NCBI GenBank assembly: GCA_001949185.1
Contig: BDGG01000011.1
Location: 140,123-204,122, forward strand
Direction: 5' to 3'
Origin: Ramazzottius varieornatus
Taxonomy: Eukaryota > Tardigrada > Eutardigrada > Parachela > Ramazzottiidae
DNA length: 64,000 nucleotides
Below the pieces are notes generated by a model. The model made no database searches and was not told the origin of the DNA. It was given only the letters and a program-made list of their open reading frames with translations. This document shows positions 23,101 through 32,315 of this stretch, piece by piece. Position 1 is the first letter of the stretch; each line of letters starts with the position of its first letter. Position numbers and translations under genes: made by a program.

Positions 23101-23342
23101 TTTCGGTTTCTACATCAGCTTCGCGGCCTTCCATGCATCCTTCGCTGAAGGTTCTGTTGGGAATGAGCAAGCGGATGTTTCCAGTGCTGGCGAAGAAAGG
23201 CAATGGAGTGATCGGCTTCGAGAATGTCTTTTCTGTGTTGAAGTCCCTAGATTCGATGCAAGTTGATACCAAAGAGATCGGAATGCTCTCGCCTTTTAGC
23301 CCTAGTGTCATATCAGAAAATAATTCACCCACTAACCTGTAA
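20190..23342 (+). CDS. RanBP9/10-like scaffold protein (SPRY, LisH, CTLH, CRA)
   Basis: Seven exons: 20,190-20,331, 20,623-21,163, 21,226-21,512, 21,765-22,159, 22,226-22,337, 22,575-22,586 and 23,101-23,342. They give 576 aa with all phases consistent. The ATG at 20,190 sits in CCACCATGA. A SPRY domain covers about residues 60-200 ([56 protein letters not shown]). Next come LisH ([16 protein letters not shown]), CTLH ([16 protein letters not shown]...[14 protein letters not shown]), an acidic linker, and the CRA region ([15 protein letters not shown] ... [10 protein letters not shown]). RanBP9/10 is a core subunit of the CTLH/GID ubiquitin ligase in cytoplasm and nucleus. Exon 6 is a 12-nt microexon in phase, so it may be optional. 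Slightly shorter than the vertebrate protein, mainly at the N-terminus. Confidence 0.95.
22430..22510. repeat. Copy of the GTGGCGCAC dispersed repeat inside a RanBP9 intron
   Basis: GGCTGGAAGCGTGCGCCAC followed by TGGGACAG and TCGAGTTTGTT parallels the copies at 38-165. It lies in the 22,338-22,574 intron, just upstream of the microexon. Confidence 0.5.
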
Positions 23343-23722
23343 ACGTGTTTTATGTCCTACCTTGTGGTTTTATGCAGTTTAGTTTCGCTCCAGGCCGTTC
23401 TGTTGGCCATCTCGTAGACAATACTTTCTACCGTAATATCACCGCAGATATGCAGTTAAGGCAGCAGGGGACTTGAAATATACCGGATTGTCGCTGCATT
23501 TTTTCGCTGACCTAGTCAGGGAAGTCGCCTGCGTGAAACGATACACAGTAAGATTATTTCGGCCGAGTGGGATAAGGTTGTTTTGCCTACAACCGCAATC
23601 AACTGACCGATTGCGCTGTGCAGTGTGAGGTGAAAATATGGGACGTCCGCAAAAAAAAAACTTCAATAAGATCGACATTCCAAGTGGCGCACGGTTTCAC
23701 TGATCGGAGAACTATCCGAACC
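23343..23722. other. Spacer upstream of the chitin-binding gene
   Basis: About 380 bp. It contains the half-site AAGTGGCGCACGGTTTC about 25-40 nt before the ATG and otherwise nothing recognisable. Confidence 0.4.
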
Positions 23723-24458
23723 ATGAAGGTCTTCGTCTTCCTTGCAGTCCTCGTGGCTGCCGCCAGCGCCAGTTCGCACCACCGCGTCCGCCGAGCCAAC
23801 GGGGACCAGCAACCCAAAGTCTGGGATGCTCTGGCACGACTGCGTGGGAAGGCACCTTTGGAAAGCGAGGAGATTCAACAGCTGGTGGCCAATGCCCAGG
23901 CAGGACAAGACTACCCCACTCTTTCGGAGATTCCTGCGGTCAACATTGACTGCGCTTCCTTTAAGCAGCCTGGTTTCTACGCTGACCAGAACAACCGATT
24001 TCAGGTCTTTCACCGATGCGACGTCAATGGAAACTTGACCAGCTGCTTGTGCCCTAACATGACGGTTGGTTTTTCCCATTTTGAATTTGATGCTTTGTCA
24101 AATTAGACAGTGTTCTTCAAGCGTTGTTTTTATAGTTGTTCAACCAAATCACCTTGATCTGCGACGCCTTCTACAACGTGGACTGCGGCCAGTCGGGACA
24201 GTTTCAAGACCACTCCAACAGCCGCCTGTACCAGGAAGGTGCCGTTTTGTTGATAATCAGGACGAGATTGCCGTTCAGCAAACCACGGTAGCCGTACAGT
24301 CGCAGAGTGGTAATACCTCCAGCAGATCATCGAGCTCGAGCAAAAGTCAGCAACAGGCACGTTCAGAGACCTCTGAAACGAGCGAGAGTGTCGACGCTGC
24401 ACCCGCCAGCGATGCCTCCGACCCAATAAAGAAAGACCAGGTCAAGAAAAGACGCTGA
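23723..24458 (+). CDS. Secreted chitin-binding (CBM14/peritrophin-A) protein with an apparent one-base frame break
   Basis: Exon 1 is 23,723-24,064 and exon 2 starts at 24,136 (71-nt intron, phase 0). A signal peptide (MKVFVFLAVLVAAASASS) and RVRR precede a region ending YPTLSEIP. The CBM14 domain reads PGFYAD, VFHRCDVNG, CPNMT, LFNQITLICDAFYNVDC and NSRLYQ. One Cys of the usual set is replaced (NNRFQ), with an extra Cys nearby (TSCLC). The frame after NSRLYQEGAVLL runs to a stop at 24,289-24,291. One base later the other frame reads DNQDEIAV and continues through a Ser/Gln-rich tail to KKRR and a stop at 24,456-24,458. The two parts look like one protein with a missing base at about 24,252, by indel or sequencing error. 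Role: cuticle or gut-lining chitin binding. Confidence 0.8.
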
Positions 24459-25474
24459 ACGACGAGCGAACGGAGTCGGAACGACCCTCTGAGCTGTATT
24501 TCCCCAGGTTGTTTCAAGATCCGGGTGCGCAGCCGTTCCCTAGTCCGGTCCGTTTTCGATCGCGATGCGATCCGCTTCGCTTCCAATCCGTTTCTTTTCT
24601 TTGATTATACATGATTTGCTTCCGTCGAAACACGTTCGGATAAGTCCGCACAAGTTTCGGACAGGCAGGTAGCCCGACGGCCAGCTGTCAAGTTTTGCTG
24701 GAGGTTTCTGACATGACTTATAGAGCCTCACTCTTGTTGAAATGGGTCACTCGGTACCTTCTCCTACAGCCGTTCACTCGAGAACGAACCACGCATGTGG
24801 CTCACCAGACCGGTTATCGGGAACGATGAAGCGTTTCCTATAAACTGGTGCTATCGAAATAGCCGAACAAGCTCAACTAAGATTTTCAGTGAGATTTCTG
24901 TTTTGTCTGTTCGGCCACTTGCCGCCATGGCATGTTTTGAAACGCGTTGCGTCATTAGTATGCTCCGCCTACCCAGAAAGTGCGCAGTATCGCCAGCGCA
25001 AGCAGGCTGCGCCAGTGCGCACTAGCCAGTCTGGTGACGCGTCGTTCTGTCTCTGGTGGCAGGTCGTTCGGGACGTGAACAGGATCGGTACAGGACTCGT
25101 AGGTTCATGGGGAGACTCAAAGCCAGTGAAAGCGGAACTTTACTGTAACAACTCTAGCAACTGCTTTCCATAAAACCTCTTTTTTATAATCGCACCCTAC
25201 GAGCCATTTTCCTTCGAATCCTCTATGTTCACGAAATCTGCTCTTGAACTGCTGCTCACTGCCGTTGCACTTTTTACCCAAAAATACGCGATGACAATGC
25301 ACTTAAAGCACTTGGCGCATAAAGTGAATTTTGCTGTGGCTCTGATGGTCTAAATTCCTGTAATCTATGTGTGCAGAACAGCAAAAGGTGTAGTTCGATA
25401 TCGAAGAAGCTCAATTGAACTTACTGTGTTGGTCGTCACCAACGCCGAAGCGCAAGAACGCTTGCTGACCTATA
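24459..25474. other. Intergenic, nothing recognised
   Basis: About 1 kb of unassigned sequence with small overlapping frames, ending at the foldback element. Confidence 0.4.
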
Positions 25475-26361
25475 CACTGCCTACAAGAAAAAACCGACCC
25501 CCCCCCTAATCCTTCGCTCAAAAATTCATAACTTTAGACTGGACATTCTGATGTCTAACCTTCAAAGCGATCCTTAATGCTCAGTGTTTGTTCAACGCAA
25601 TCACGTGACTTTCCGAAAAGAGAATCAACGAATCAACCGGTATGATAAAGTTCGCCACCATCGAAAAAACCCTTTTTTTGGAGCAGCGTAGCACGGTCAG
25701 TCCATCGCAAAACCTTGACGCTTTGCTGTCCAAAAATGCAACAAGCATTGGGCTACCAGGTGAAGAAAAAATCAAGGCAGTCGAAGGTTTCGTCAAGGAG
25801 CAACTCGCAGCGACCTTCGCGCCATCCTGGCGTTGATGTTGGATCCAAAAACTATGAAGGGCCGTATTTTTATGTTTAGCTGGACAACTTTGTGTGGCTT
25901 GTGTAGCCTCAAACTTTTTGCGCAAAAAACAGCAGCAAATACGACATAACTTTCTATTTGGCGGATGATTTGCTGAAAACTGCAGAGTGAACGTGTAATC
26001 TCCATCGAAAATGGCGCATAGGTCGCTACAAGTCCCTCTTCGACGAAACCTTTGACTGCCTTGATTTTTTTTCCACCTGGTAGCCCAATGCTTGTTGCAT
26101 TTTTGGACAGCAATGCGTCAAGGTTTCGCGATGGACTGACCGTGCTACGCTGCTCCAAAAATAGGTTGTTTTTCGATGGTGGCGAACTTTATCATACTGG
26201 TTGATTCGTTGATTTTCTTTTTGAAAAGTCACGTGATCGCGTTGAACAAACACTGAGCATCAAGGGTCGCTTTAAAGATCAGACATCAGAATGTCCGGTC
26301 TAACGTTATGAATTTTTGAGCGAAGGATTAGGGGGGGGTCGGTTTTTTCTTGTAGGCAGTG
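25475..26361. mobile_element. 887-bp foldback element with arms of about 365 bp
   Basis: The left arm (25,475 to about 25,840) begins CACTGCCTACAAGAAAAAAC followed by a C run. It is matched by the inverted right arm (about 25,995-26,361) ending in the reverse complement, with roughly 90 percent or better identity by eye. Both ends abut TA (25,473-25,474 and 26,362-26,363). The central loop is only about 150 bp. There is no transposase. Such long-arm elements can form large hairpins and are usually passengers of Tc1/mariner-like transposases. Confidence 0.85.
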
Positions 26362-26379
26362 TACCATCGGCGTCGTGCT

Positions 26380-27770
26380 TTCATACTTCACTCAATGGAC
26401 GAAATTGTTATCGGTCGTAAAAATTCCTCCGTTATGAGTTCCGGAGCCCGTTGTAGCGACAGCGGATAGTTACTTAGACTGATATTCGAGCTACGTTCTG
26501 GCCGTTCAGACTCTCTCACGAACCTGTCACGTGACGGGTGACCAGCAGCCAAAAACGACCCATATTTCCTTGTCTTGTCTGCAGACAGTTCCCGGCTGAT
26601 TGATGGAAAAGACGACTGGTCCGTCACGTGATCTAAAAGTTTGAAGTGTCATCAACGAGGTGGAATTTAAATTATGGAAAACGGACAACGGCACCAGGAG
26701 ATGTGATGAAACAAACGAAAGGTGTGGGTGACGATGACTTATAACTGACTGTGTCTCAACTACAGATGGGATTTGCGCAAGTCGAAGTCACGTGGTTTGC
26801 CGTATTGGCTAGTAAAACTTCGTGGCACACGCTCGCTGAACTCAGAGCTGAGCCACGCTTGCACTCATCGTTCGAGTCTAGTAGATCAGGTTGACACACT
26901 GTCTTCAGCTGATCGAGTCCCAGCATGGAGACCTTGATTGGTTTTCGGTAAACAATTACCGCTTTTCGGAAATTTCAAATTTTCCTACTAGACTTTTTCC
27001 AGTACAACAGTACCTCTTCGATTCTGTTCTAATTTGCGTCATTGCCTTCTGAAATGTTTTGTTATCACTGAGAACGCAACAGGTTTACGTGTCCTCTTGT
27101 GCGATCGCCAGTTACAGTTTACCACAGGACGGCGGTTGACGCCGGACAGTCTGTGCTATCGTTTCTTCTGACATTAAGACAGCCTCTTCCGGACGGAACC
27201 TGGATATTCCGTTTCATTAAGCTCGAGAGGGAGAGATCATTGAGTACTTCTGACCCTCGTAACCCTTTCCGTAATTAAAACCGTCCCCTCAAAGCAATGT
27301 CGAATCAAATCGGGAGGACCTACGCAGGTTAATGGGTGAATGTTTTGGATACTGATCAGGCCTTCTCGGTGCGCGAGTTCACGAAGGTAGTGAGTGACGG
27401 TACAGTCGCGCAATAAAAGGATCTGTAAGCTAACAGGGTGCGCGACTCGATCGGGGGACGCATGAGTGGTATGAGTCATGCTGCGGAAGGTTCAAATCAT
27501 CAATCAGCTCCCAAAAACCCAAACGTATATGTTTCCTTGAAACTCAATTCGGCGCATATAACCGGCCTAACTATTGTCATGGACACAATTATTGGCATTC
27601 CGATTATTCTGGCGATCAATGGCGTAATCGACCCGACTAAAGTATATCAGCACAGCTTATGAACCTATGACGTCCACCAGGGGGAATAAAGGCAGCCAGT
27701 ATTCTCGAGGGCCGGAAAACCGCGTGTCTGTAGTTATATCCATGGCAATGATCAAGTTATTTACGTGTAC
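26380..27770. other. Degenerate repeat-rich intergenic region
   Basis: Positions 26,383-26,470 resemble the left part of the MITE at 46,722-46,963 (shared GGACGAAATT, CGTAAAAA, CCCGTTGTAGCGA). The rest, to the 3' side of the GrB exon, shows neither the expected receptor C-terminal exons nor anything else that I recognise. Confidence 0.45.
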
Positions 27771-28802
27771 CTCTTCATATATCCCAGCCAGTGGGACACT
27801 CATGATCAAGATGCGGATGACTACAACCAGAATCTGTCCGGACTGGACGACCACAAAACCTCCAAACTGATTCTTAGAAGAGATGAAGCCAACTGTCGCG
27901 ATCACATAGCCTAGCATAGCTGTGACATCCATCCCATAAGCCGCTCCAAATAGTGGCATAAACAGCCTGTTGATGTCATGCCACAGATATCGTACGCCTT
28001 CATAGCGAGATATCAAGCTCTCCATCAAAGTATAGTTCTCCAGATTTTGGCGTTTACATTGCGACAAAGTGGCGTTTCGTAGGTGGGATTTTATCGACCG
28101 AAAAATATTGGACACAACCAGCGCTCATAAACCCAGTACGACAACGACGTGGTCCGACAAGACGTGAGCTATCATTCGGAAAGCTATCCTTAAACCGCCT
28201 TGACGCCAGATTCCCGTATAGACTTCGTCGTAAGTCATTGGCGTTGACAAGTTGAAAGTTTTGTTAGTACCTTTCCTTCCCTCCACTCTCAGCGTGTTTC
28301 CGTTGACAAATAATACGAAATCTGATATTTCCTGAATAGCGAGCAGAAGGATAAACAGCGGCAACGCCGAGTGACTCAGGCGTGTCCATCTGAGTGCCTC
28401 AAAATGCTGAAAAGCATTCGCGGCCAGGAAGTTCTGATACCGGTACGACAAACGACGAATACCGGAACCCTTCCAGAGTAACAGGATAAGAACCAAAGGA
28501 CCACGAATACTGACGCTGAACTCCGTCAATACCGAGAAAAATTAATATAAGCTGAGGAATTTTCCATCCATAAGTCGTATGATGACAGAACTGAATTCGT
28601 ATGCGCAGAAAGACCAAGAGCCCACCACATAAATCACGCCAACGGGGAAAAGTGAACAGGTCGCGGGAACCGAAAGCCATTTTCCAGATTTGAAGAACGG
28701 TTTACCACTGGTCTGCTTGCACTTCGAAAAGATGAACGGAGAGAGCAACCAAAGCTGTAACGAAAAAACTTTTTCGGGAGCTATGCGTTTTGAAACCTCC
28801 AT
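27771..28802 (-). pseudogene. Gr-type chemoreceptor GrB: one continuous frame with two in-frame stops
   Basis: A single 344-codon frame from the ATG at 28,802 to a GTACAC donor after IYEE at 27,771, homologous along its length to GrC and GrD. Shared landmarks are VFSLQLWLLSPF, SIRGPLVL, GLRIAFRMIAHVLSD, LMESLISRYEGVRYLWHDIN, YGMDVTAMLGYV and GFISSKN. Two stops interrupt it without shifting frame: TAA at 28,542-28,544 (KFLSLY*FFS) and TGA at 28,125-28,127 at the Trp of the GLWALVV motif, a one-base TGG to TGA change. The two small C-terminal exons seen in paralogs are not found downstream. Best read as a young pseudogene; readthrough cannot be excluded. Confidence 0.75.
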
Positions 28803-29311
28803 TTTCGCTCCAAAATGAAACTAGCCACAAGCCTTGCATACCGGGAGATATCGCGGCTGTGGTCTACCCTGGAAAGAGGGGCTCGCTGGTCGAAAATTTC
28901 ATGGGATAGAATCGCAAACGATGTGATTAACGTGAAAATCTGTAGACAGGTCACCATTATCACTTATCAGTGGTAAGCGTTCTGCCCATCGCTGTTGACA
29001 TTCTCACCGTAAAAACAGATGCTCGGGTCACAAAAAACACGTCCAGTTCGTAGAAGGCTAGAGGCGTTGCTTCAGCTCGTTTCTCTGGGATGTCGATCAG
29101 GGATTTCAGCTCTTTACCCTGTACCAGCATCAACGTTTCGGCCTTCGTTTAAAGCAAAGAGGGATCGGCCAATTTATTGAGGTGGAAGAGGTCAGCTATG
29201 CCGATCTGCGCACCTTATACTCAACAGCCAGCTGCGACAGCTCTTGCTCCTTTAGGTAAATAGAACAAATCCACCTTGTGTAAGGTAACGACACTGGGAG
29301 AGGGGTTTTTA

Positions 29312-29518
29312 TTGTACTCCTCGATGGTTCCGTGCAATCACGTGACGTGCCTGTAAATATGACCTGAGGGGGGAAGAGAATGCGTATGCCTTTAATCAAA
29401 GATTACACCCTAGTGAAGTGTACTAGTCGGCGACAATCGAACAATCGGTGATATTAGTGCGGGTGTAATTCACGGGCACGATGATGACGTACTGCGCAGA
29501 ACCATCGAGGGACTACAG
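29312..29518. mobile_element. Tigger-related MITE (207 bp, TA target site)
   Basis: Inverted ends share CCTCGATGGTTC and a CACGTGACG/CAGTACGTCA-type inner part. TA flanks lie at 29,310-29,311 and 29,519-29,520. The right end CTGTAGTCCCTCGATGG and the GGGTGTAATT inner segment resemble the right end of Tigger-2 (41,500-41,554), so it looks like a deletion derivative of that family. Confidence 0.65.
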
Positions 29519-29644
29519 TAATGAAGTAAGTTAAATAATATCGAACGGTACCTACTCGTCTCTTTGAGATTGTGGTGAACGGAATACCGGCTCCTTCCGC
29601 CACTACTTGAACACGACATGCGATAGTGTACACGTACGATAGGA

Positions 29645-29970
29645 GATAATGGGACAGTAAAAATTATGCGACAGGACTCTTCGCTACCGCGGTACGGAAG
29701 CACGTACGTACTCGCCTGATTCACACCAATAAACTCTTTGACTCTTCTCCACGATCGAATTTCCATTTTGCGGTCTTTTACGCCTGTCCCGTATTTTCCC
29801 GTCCTACGCATGATGGGTAATTATGGGACAGTGAAAATTATGGGACAGGCGGAAAGGACGGTAAAATGGAATCCAACCGTAGAAAAGTGTGGAGAAGTAC
29901 ATTAGTGTGAATCAGTGGAATACGTACGTACTTCCGTACCGCCGTAGCGAAAAGGCCAGTCTCATAGACC
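29645..29970. mobile_element. Two GGGACAG-family MITEs in inverted orientation
   Basis: About 29,645-29,810 carries GGGACAGTAAAAATTAT, then CGGTACGGAAG, GATTCACACCAAT, ending in CGCCTGTCCC. The following about 29,815-29,970 is a reverse-oriented relative beginning TGATGGGTAATTATGGGACA. Together they form an imperfect palindrome of about 325 bp. Confidence 0.6.
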
Positions 29971-30767
29971 CAGTTCACGGTGATCTGCTTGGCAGGCAGA
30001 AGACATTAAAATGCCATAAAGATCGGCTGATCAAAAACCGATAATTGATCGAGCACAATTAGGGTCCAAGTCGACGGAATTTCTGGTCACGCTCCTAGCA
30101 AGCCTGGCAAGTTGCATTCTCAGTAGGCATCATTAGCGCGTAATAAACCGCGTGAACAAAATTTTTTACCAAGCGAAACTTGGCCAGCAGCCTGCTTGCC
30201 GCCTCCATCTGTGCCATATGATTGTTGCAATAATTCAATTTCTCCTGGCTTCACTCCAAAACACAAATTTCTTCATAGGGATCTCAGATGTCTCTCCTAA
30301 ATTATAAATTATAAATTATCTATCGCAGCTCCAGAAAACGCCAAGTTTATGGAAGTTTCGAAATACATAAGGGTGTGCCCGGTTTGTCTTGTGCGTCGGA
30401 AATTATTAATATTTGAAGTGCAAAAATTTCACCAAAGCACTCCTCTCTAAATTTGATCTACCGACAGCAAGATGTCCACCCGGGATTCCGCGAAGTAGAA
30501 GTGCGGAATGGACGGAAGAGCTAGCTTGCAGTTCCTGTACACGCGTACTGCTTGCTTCTCGGCTCCCTTCTGCTTTGGTCAATCTTCCTTAATTAAGCAC
30601 AAGACAGAGCTGATTGCCCTGTGTGAACGCTTTTCTTCTTGCTTACAGAAGAGCTAAGCCTGAGATTCCAAGAAAAGGAATCCTGTTCACAGACAGTCTG
30701 CTTGCCCAGTAGTCAGTTTTATGATCAAGCCGGGAGGCTGCCTGCCAAGCAATCACCGTGAACTGGC
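29970..30767. mobile_element. About 800-bp TIR element inserted in GrA
   Basis: The end CCAGTTCACGGTGAT, CTGCTTGGCAGGCAG at about 29,970-29,999 recurs inverted at about 30,739-30,767 with a one-base gap. The interior is non-coding and AT-rich. It separates the GrA main-exon remnants from the GrA 3' exons. Confidence 0.6.
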
Positions 30768-32315
30768 TCATAAGCTTTAGCATTCCATAGTTACCCGTCG
30801 TACGTGTGTGAGAAAAGCTTTTTTAGACGATAAATATCCAACGGTCGACATCACATAACCTAACATGGTAATGACGTCGGCCGAGTATATTTGCATCAAA
30901 TATCCGTATGAACACATTGTTGATGTTGAAGTAACGAAGCCTGTACGGCATCACGCACTTGCCAGCACCCATCGACTGCTGACCGGCTGATGTTGCTCTT
31001 ATTAGTGTCTCACAACTCATGCCCAAGGAAGCGCTCACCATCAACGCTCAAACACAGAGCATCACGGTGTAAAGCCTTACATAAGGGTATCTGTATACCT
31101 GATGCCGGGGAAACTTATAACCAGAGAACAGGAGTTCGGGAGAGAGGTTCGTTAGACCGAAAGCTACACCGTTCTCAAAACCTTCTACCCTTGAGTTCCC
31201 TCTTTCTGAAAACTTTTGGGAAAACTCAAGTTTTGTGCCTACACGCTGACAAGGCACTTTAGAGCTACAGTATGAGTCAGTGAATCATATGAGGCTTTAC
31301 AACGACCACCTGATCCGCTAGGTTGTATGGAGCATCGCGAAAGACAAGACTTAGACCCACGGTACGCCACAGTATTGTTAACAGGTCCTTGACGATCAGT
31401 GAATCATTCAATACGGGACTCTGGTTCAGCATCGCCTTTGCCGATGTCGCATCTGTATATCAAACGATACTTGCCCGACCGGGACCATCTGGCAGGACCA
31501 ACAGTACAAGCAGACTGCTCGCCTGGGGCTCCCCCAAATTTGCGATTGCGTTGGAGCTTGGTTCGACAACGTTCGTCATAAGAACAGTGGAAACCTCGAA
31601 ACCTAATATAAGGATCTTTAACTAGTAAATTTTCCAACCGGAAGTAAACTTTTTCAATATTTCTCTCGATCGTTTACCCGAGTCTTCGTTAGGTTTAGTT
31701 ATGGGTTCTTCCGTTGATGGGAGGCCGGCAAACGATCTCGGGATTATTGTCATTCGAAGTCGCGCAGGGCCAGCAATAAAGAGAACTACGCCAGTTGGTA
31801 ACTGAGATGACGATCATCCCGAAACCCTTATGACTACCGCCTTTCTCGGTTTCCTTAAGGTGTGGTAGTGCATTAAGCTGTACAGTAGTACAGCGGCTGT
31901 ACCATGTCAAAAGACCGAGATCGTACAGTAAATGGGAGGACATTTCCAACATAGCGCTTTGCGAAATGGATATTGTCGCCCATCTTACAACGTGAGCGTA
32001 TAAATTTTCTGGTAGATGCGTTTAGTCGACCATGAGCACGACGTAAGACAAATACGTACGCACAGCAGCGTAAATGTTATAGTGATACTTGCTGACGAGT
32101 TAGAGCTCCTTGTAATTTGCACTAATGGAATCAAGAAGGGAAAATATGCATACTGTTGCACAGGGCACCGCTTGCTATATCCACCAGGGAGATAGTTAAG
32201 CTGGATAGTGTCAGTGGGTCCGTTCGAGTTGACTATTGTCAACGGGTCCGTTGGAGCTCCCACCTAGAGCGTCTTTTCTTTGACGCTACAGTCGTCTGCT
32301 AGCGAAGAAGGTAAA

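Larger units (their letters stand above)
28781..31650 (-). pseudogene. Gr-type chemoreceptor GrA, fragmented by insertions
   Basis: The two 3' exons are well preserved. The 111-nt exon 29,118-29,008 (GKELKSL...FFVTRASVFT) has a proper acceptor and GTGAGA donor. The final exon from 28,939 encodes the seventh helix (IFTLITSFAILSHEIFDQ) but overruns about 35 codons past the usual stop. The main exon survives only as frame-broken pieces: at about 30,830-30,930 (SADVITMLGYVMSTVGYLSSKK), about 31,280-31,340 (LADQVVVV) and about 31,480-31,600. A foldback element (29,970-30,767) and MITEs separate the pieces from the 3' exons. Homology to GrC/GrD is clear for the 3' exons and for the 30.8-30.9 kb piece, weaker for the rest. 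Confidence 0.6.

Noticed and set aside
24136-24458. A 22-nt intron at about 24,238-24,259 to repair the chitin-binding frame
   Set aside because: Removing that GT...AG segment gives the wrong phase for the DEIAV frame, so a one-base indel is the better explanation.
30990-31637. Plus-strand small frames over the GrA remnants
   Set aside because: They overlap the antisense receptor remnants and have no domain or splice support.
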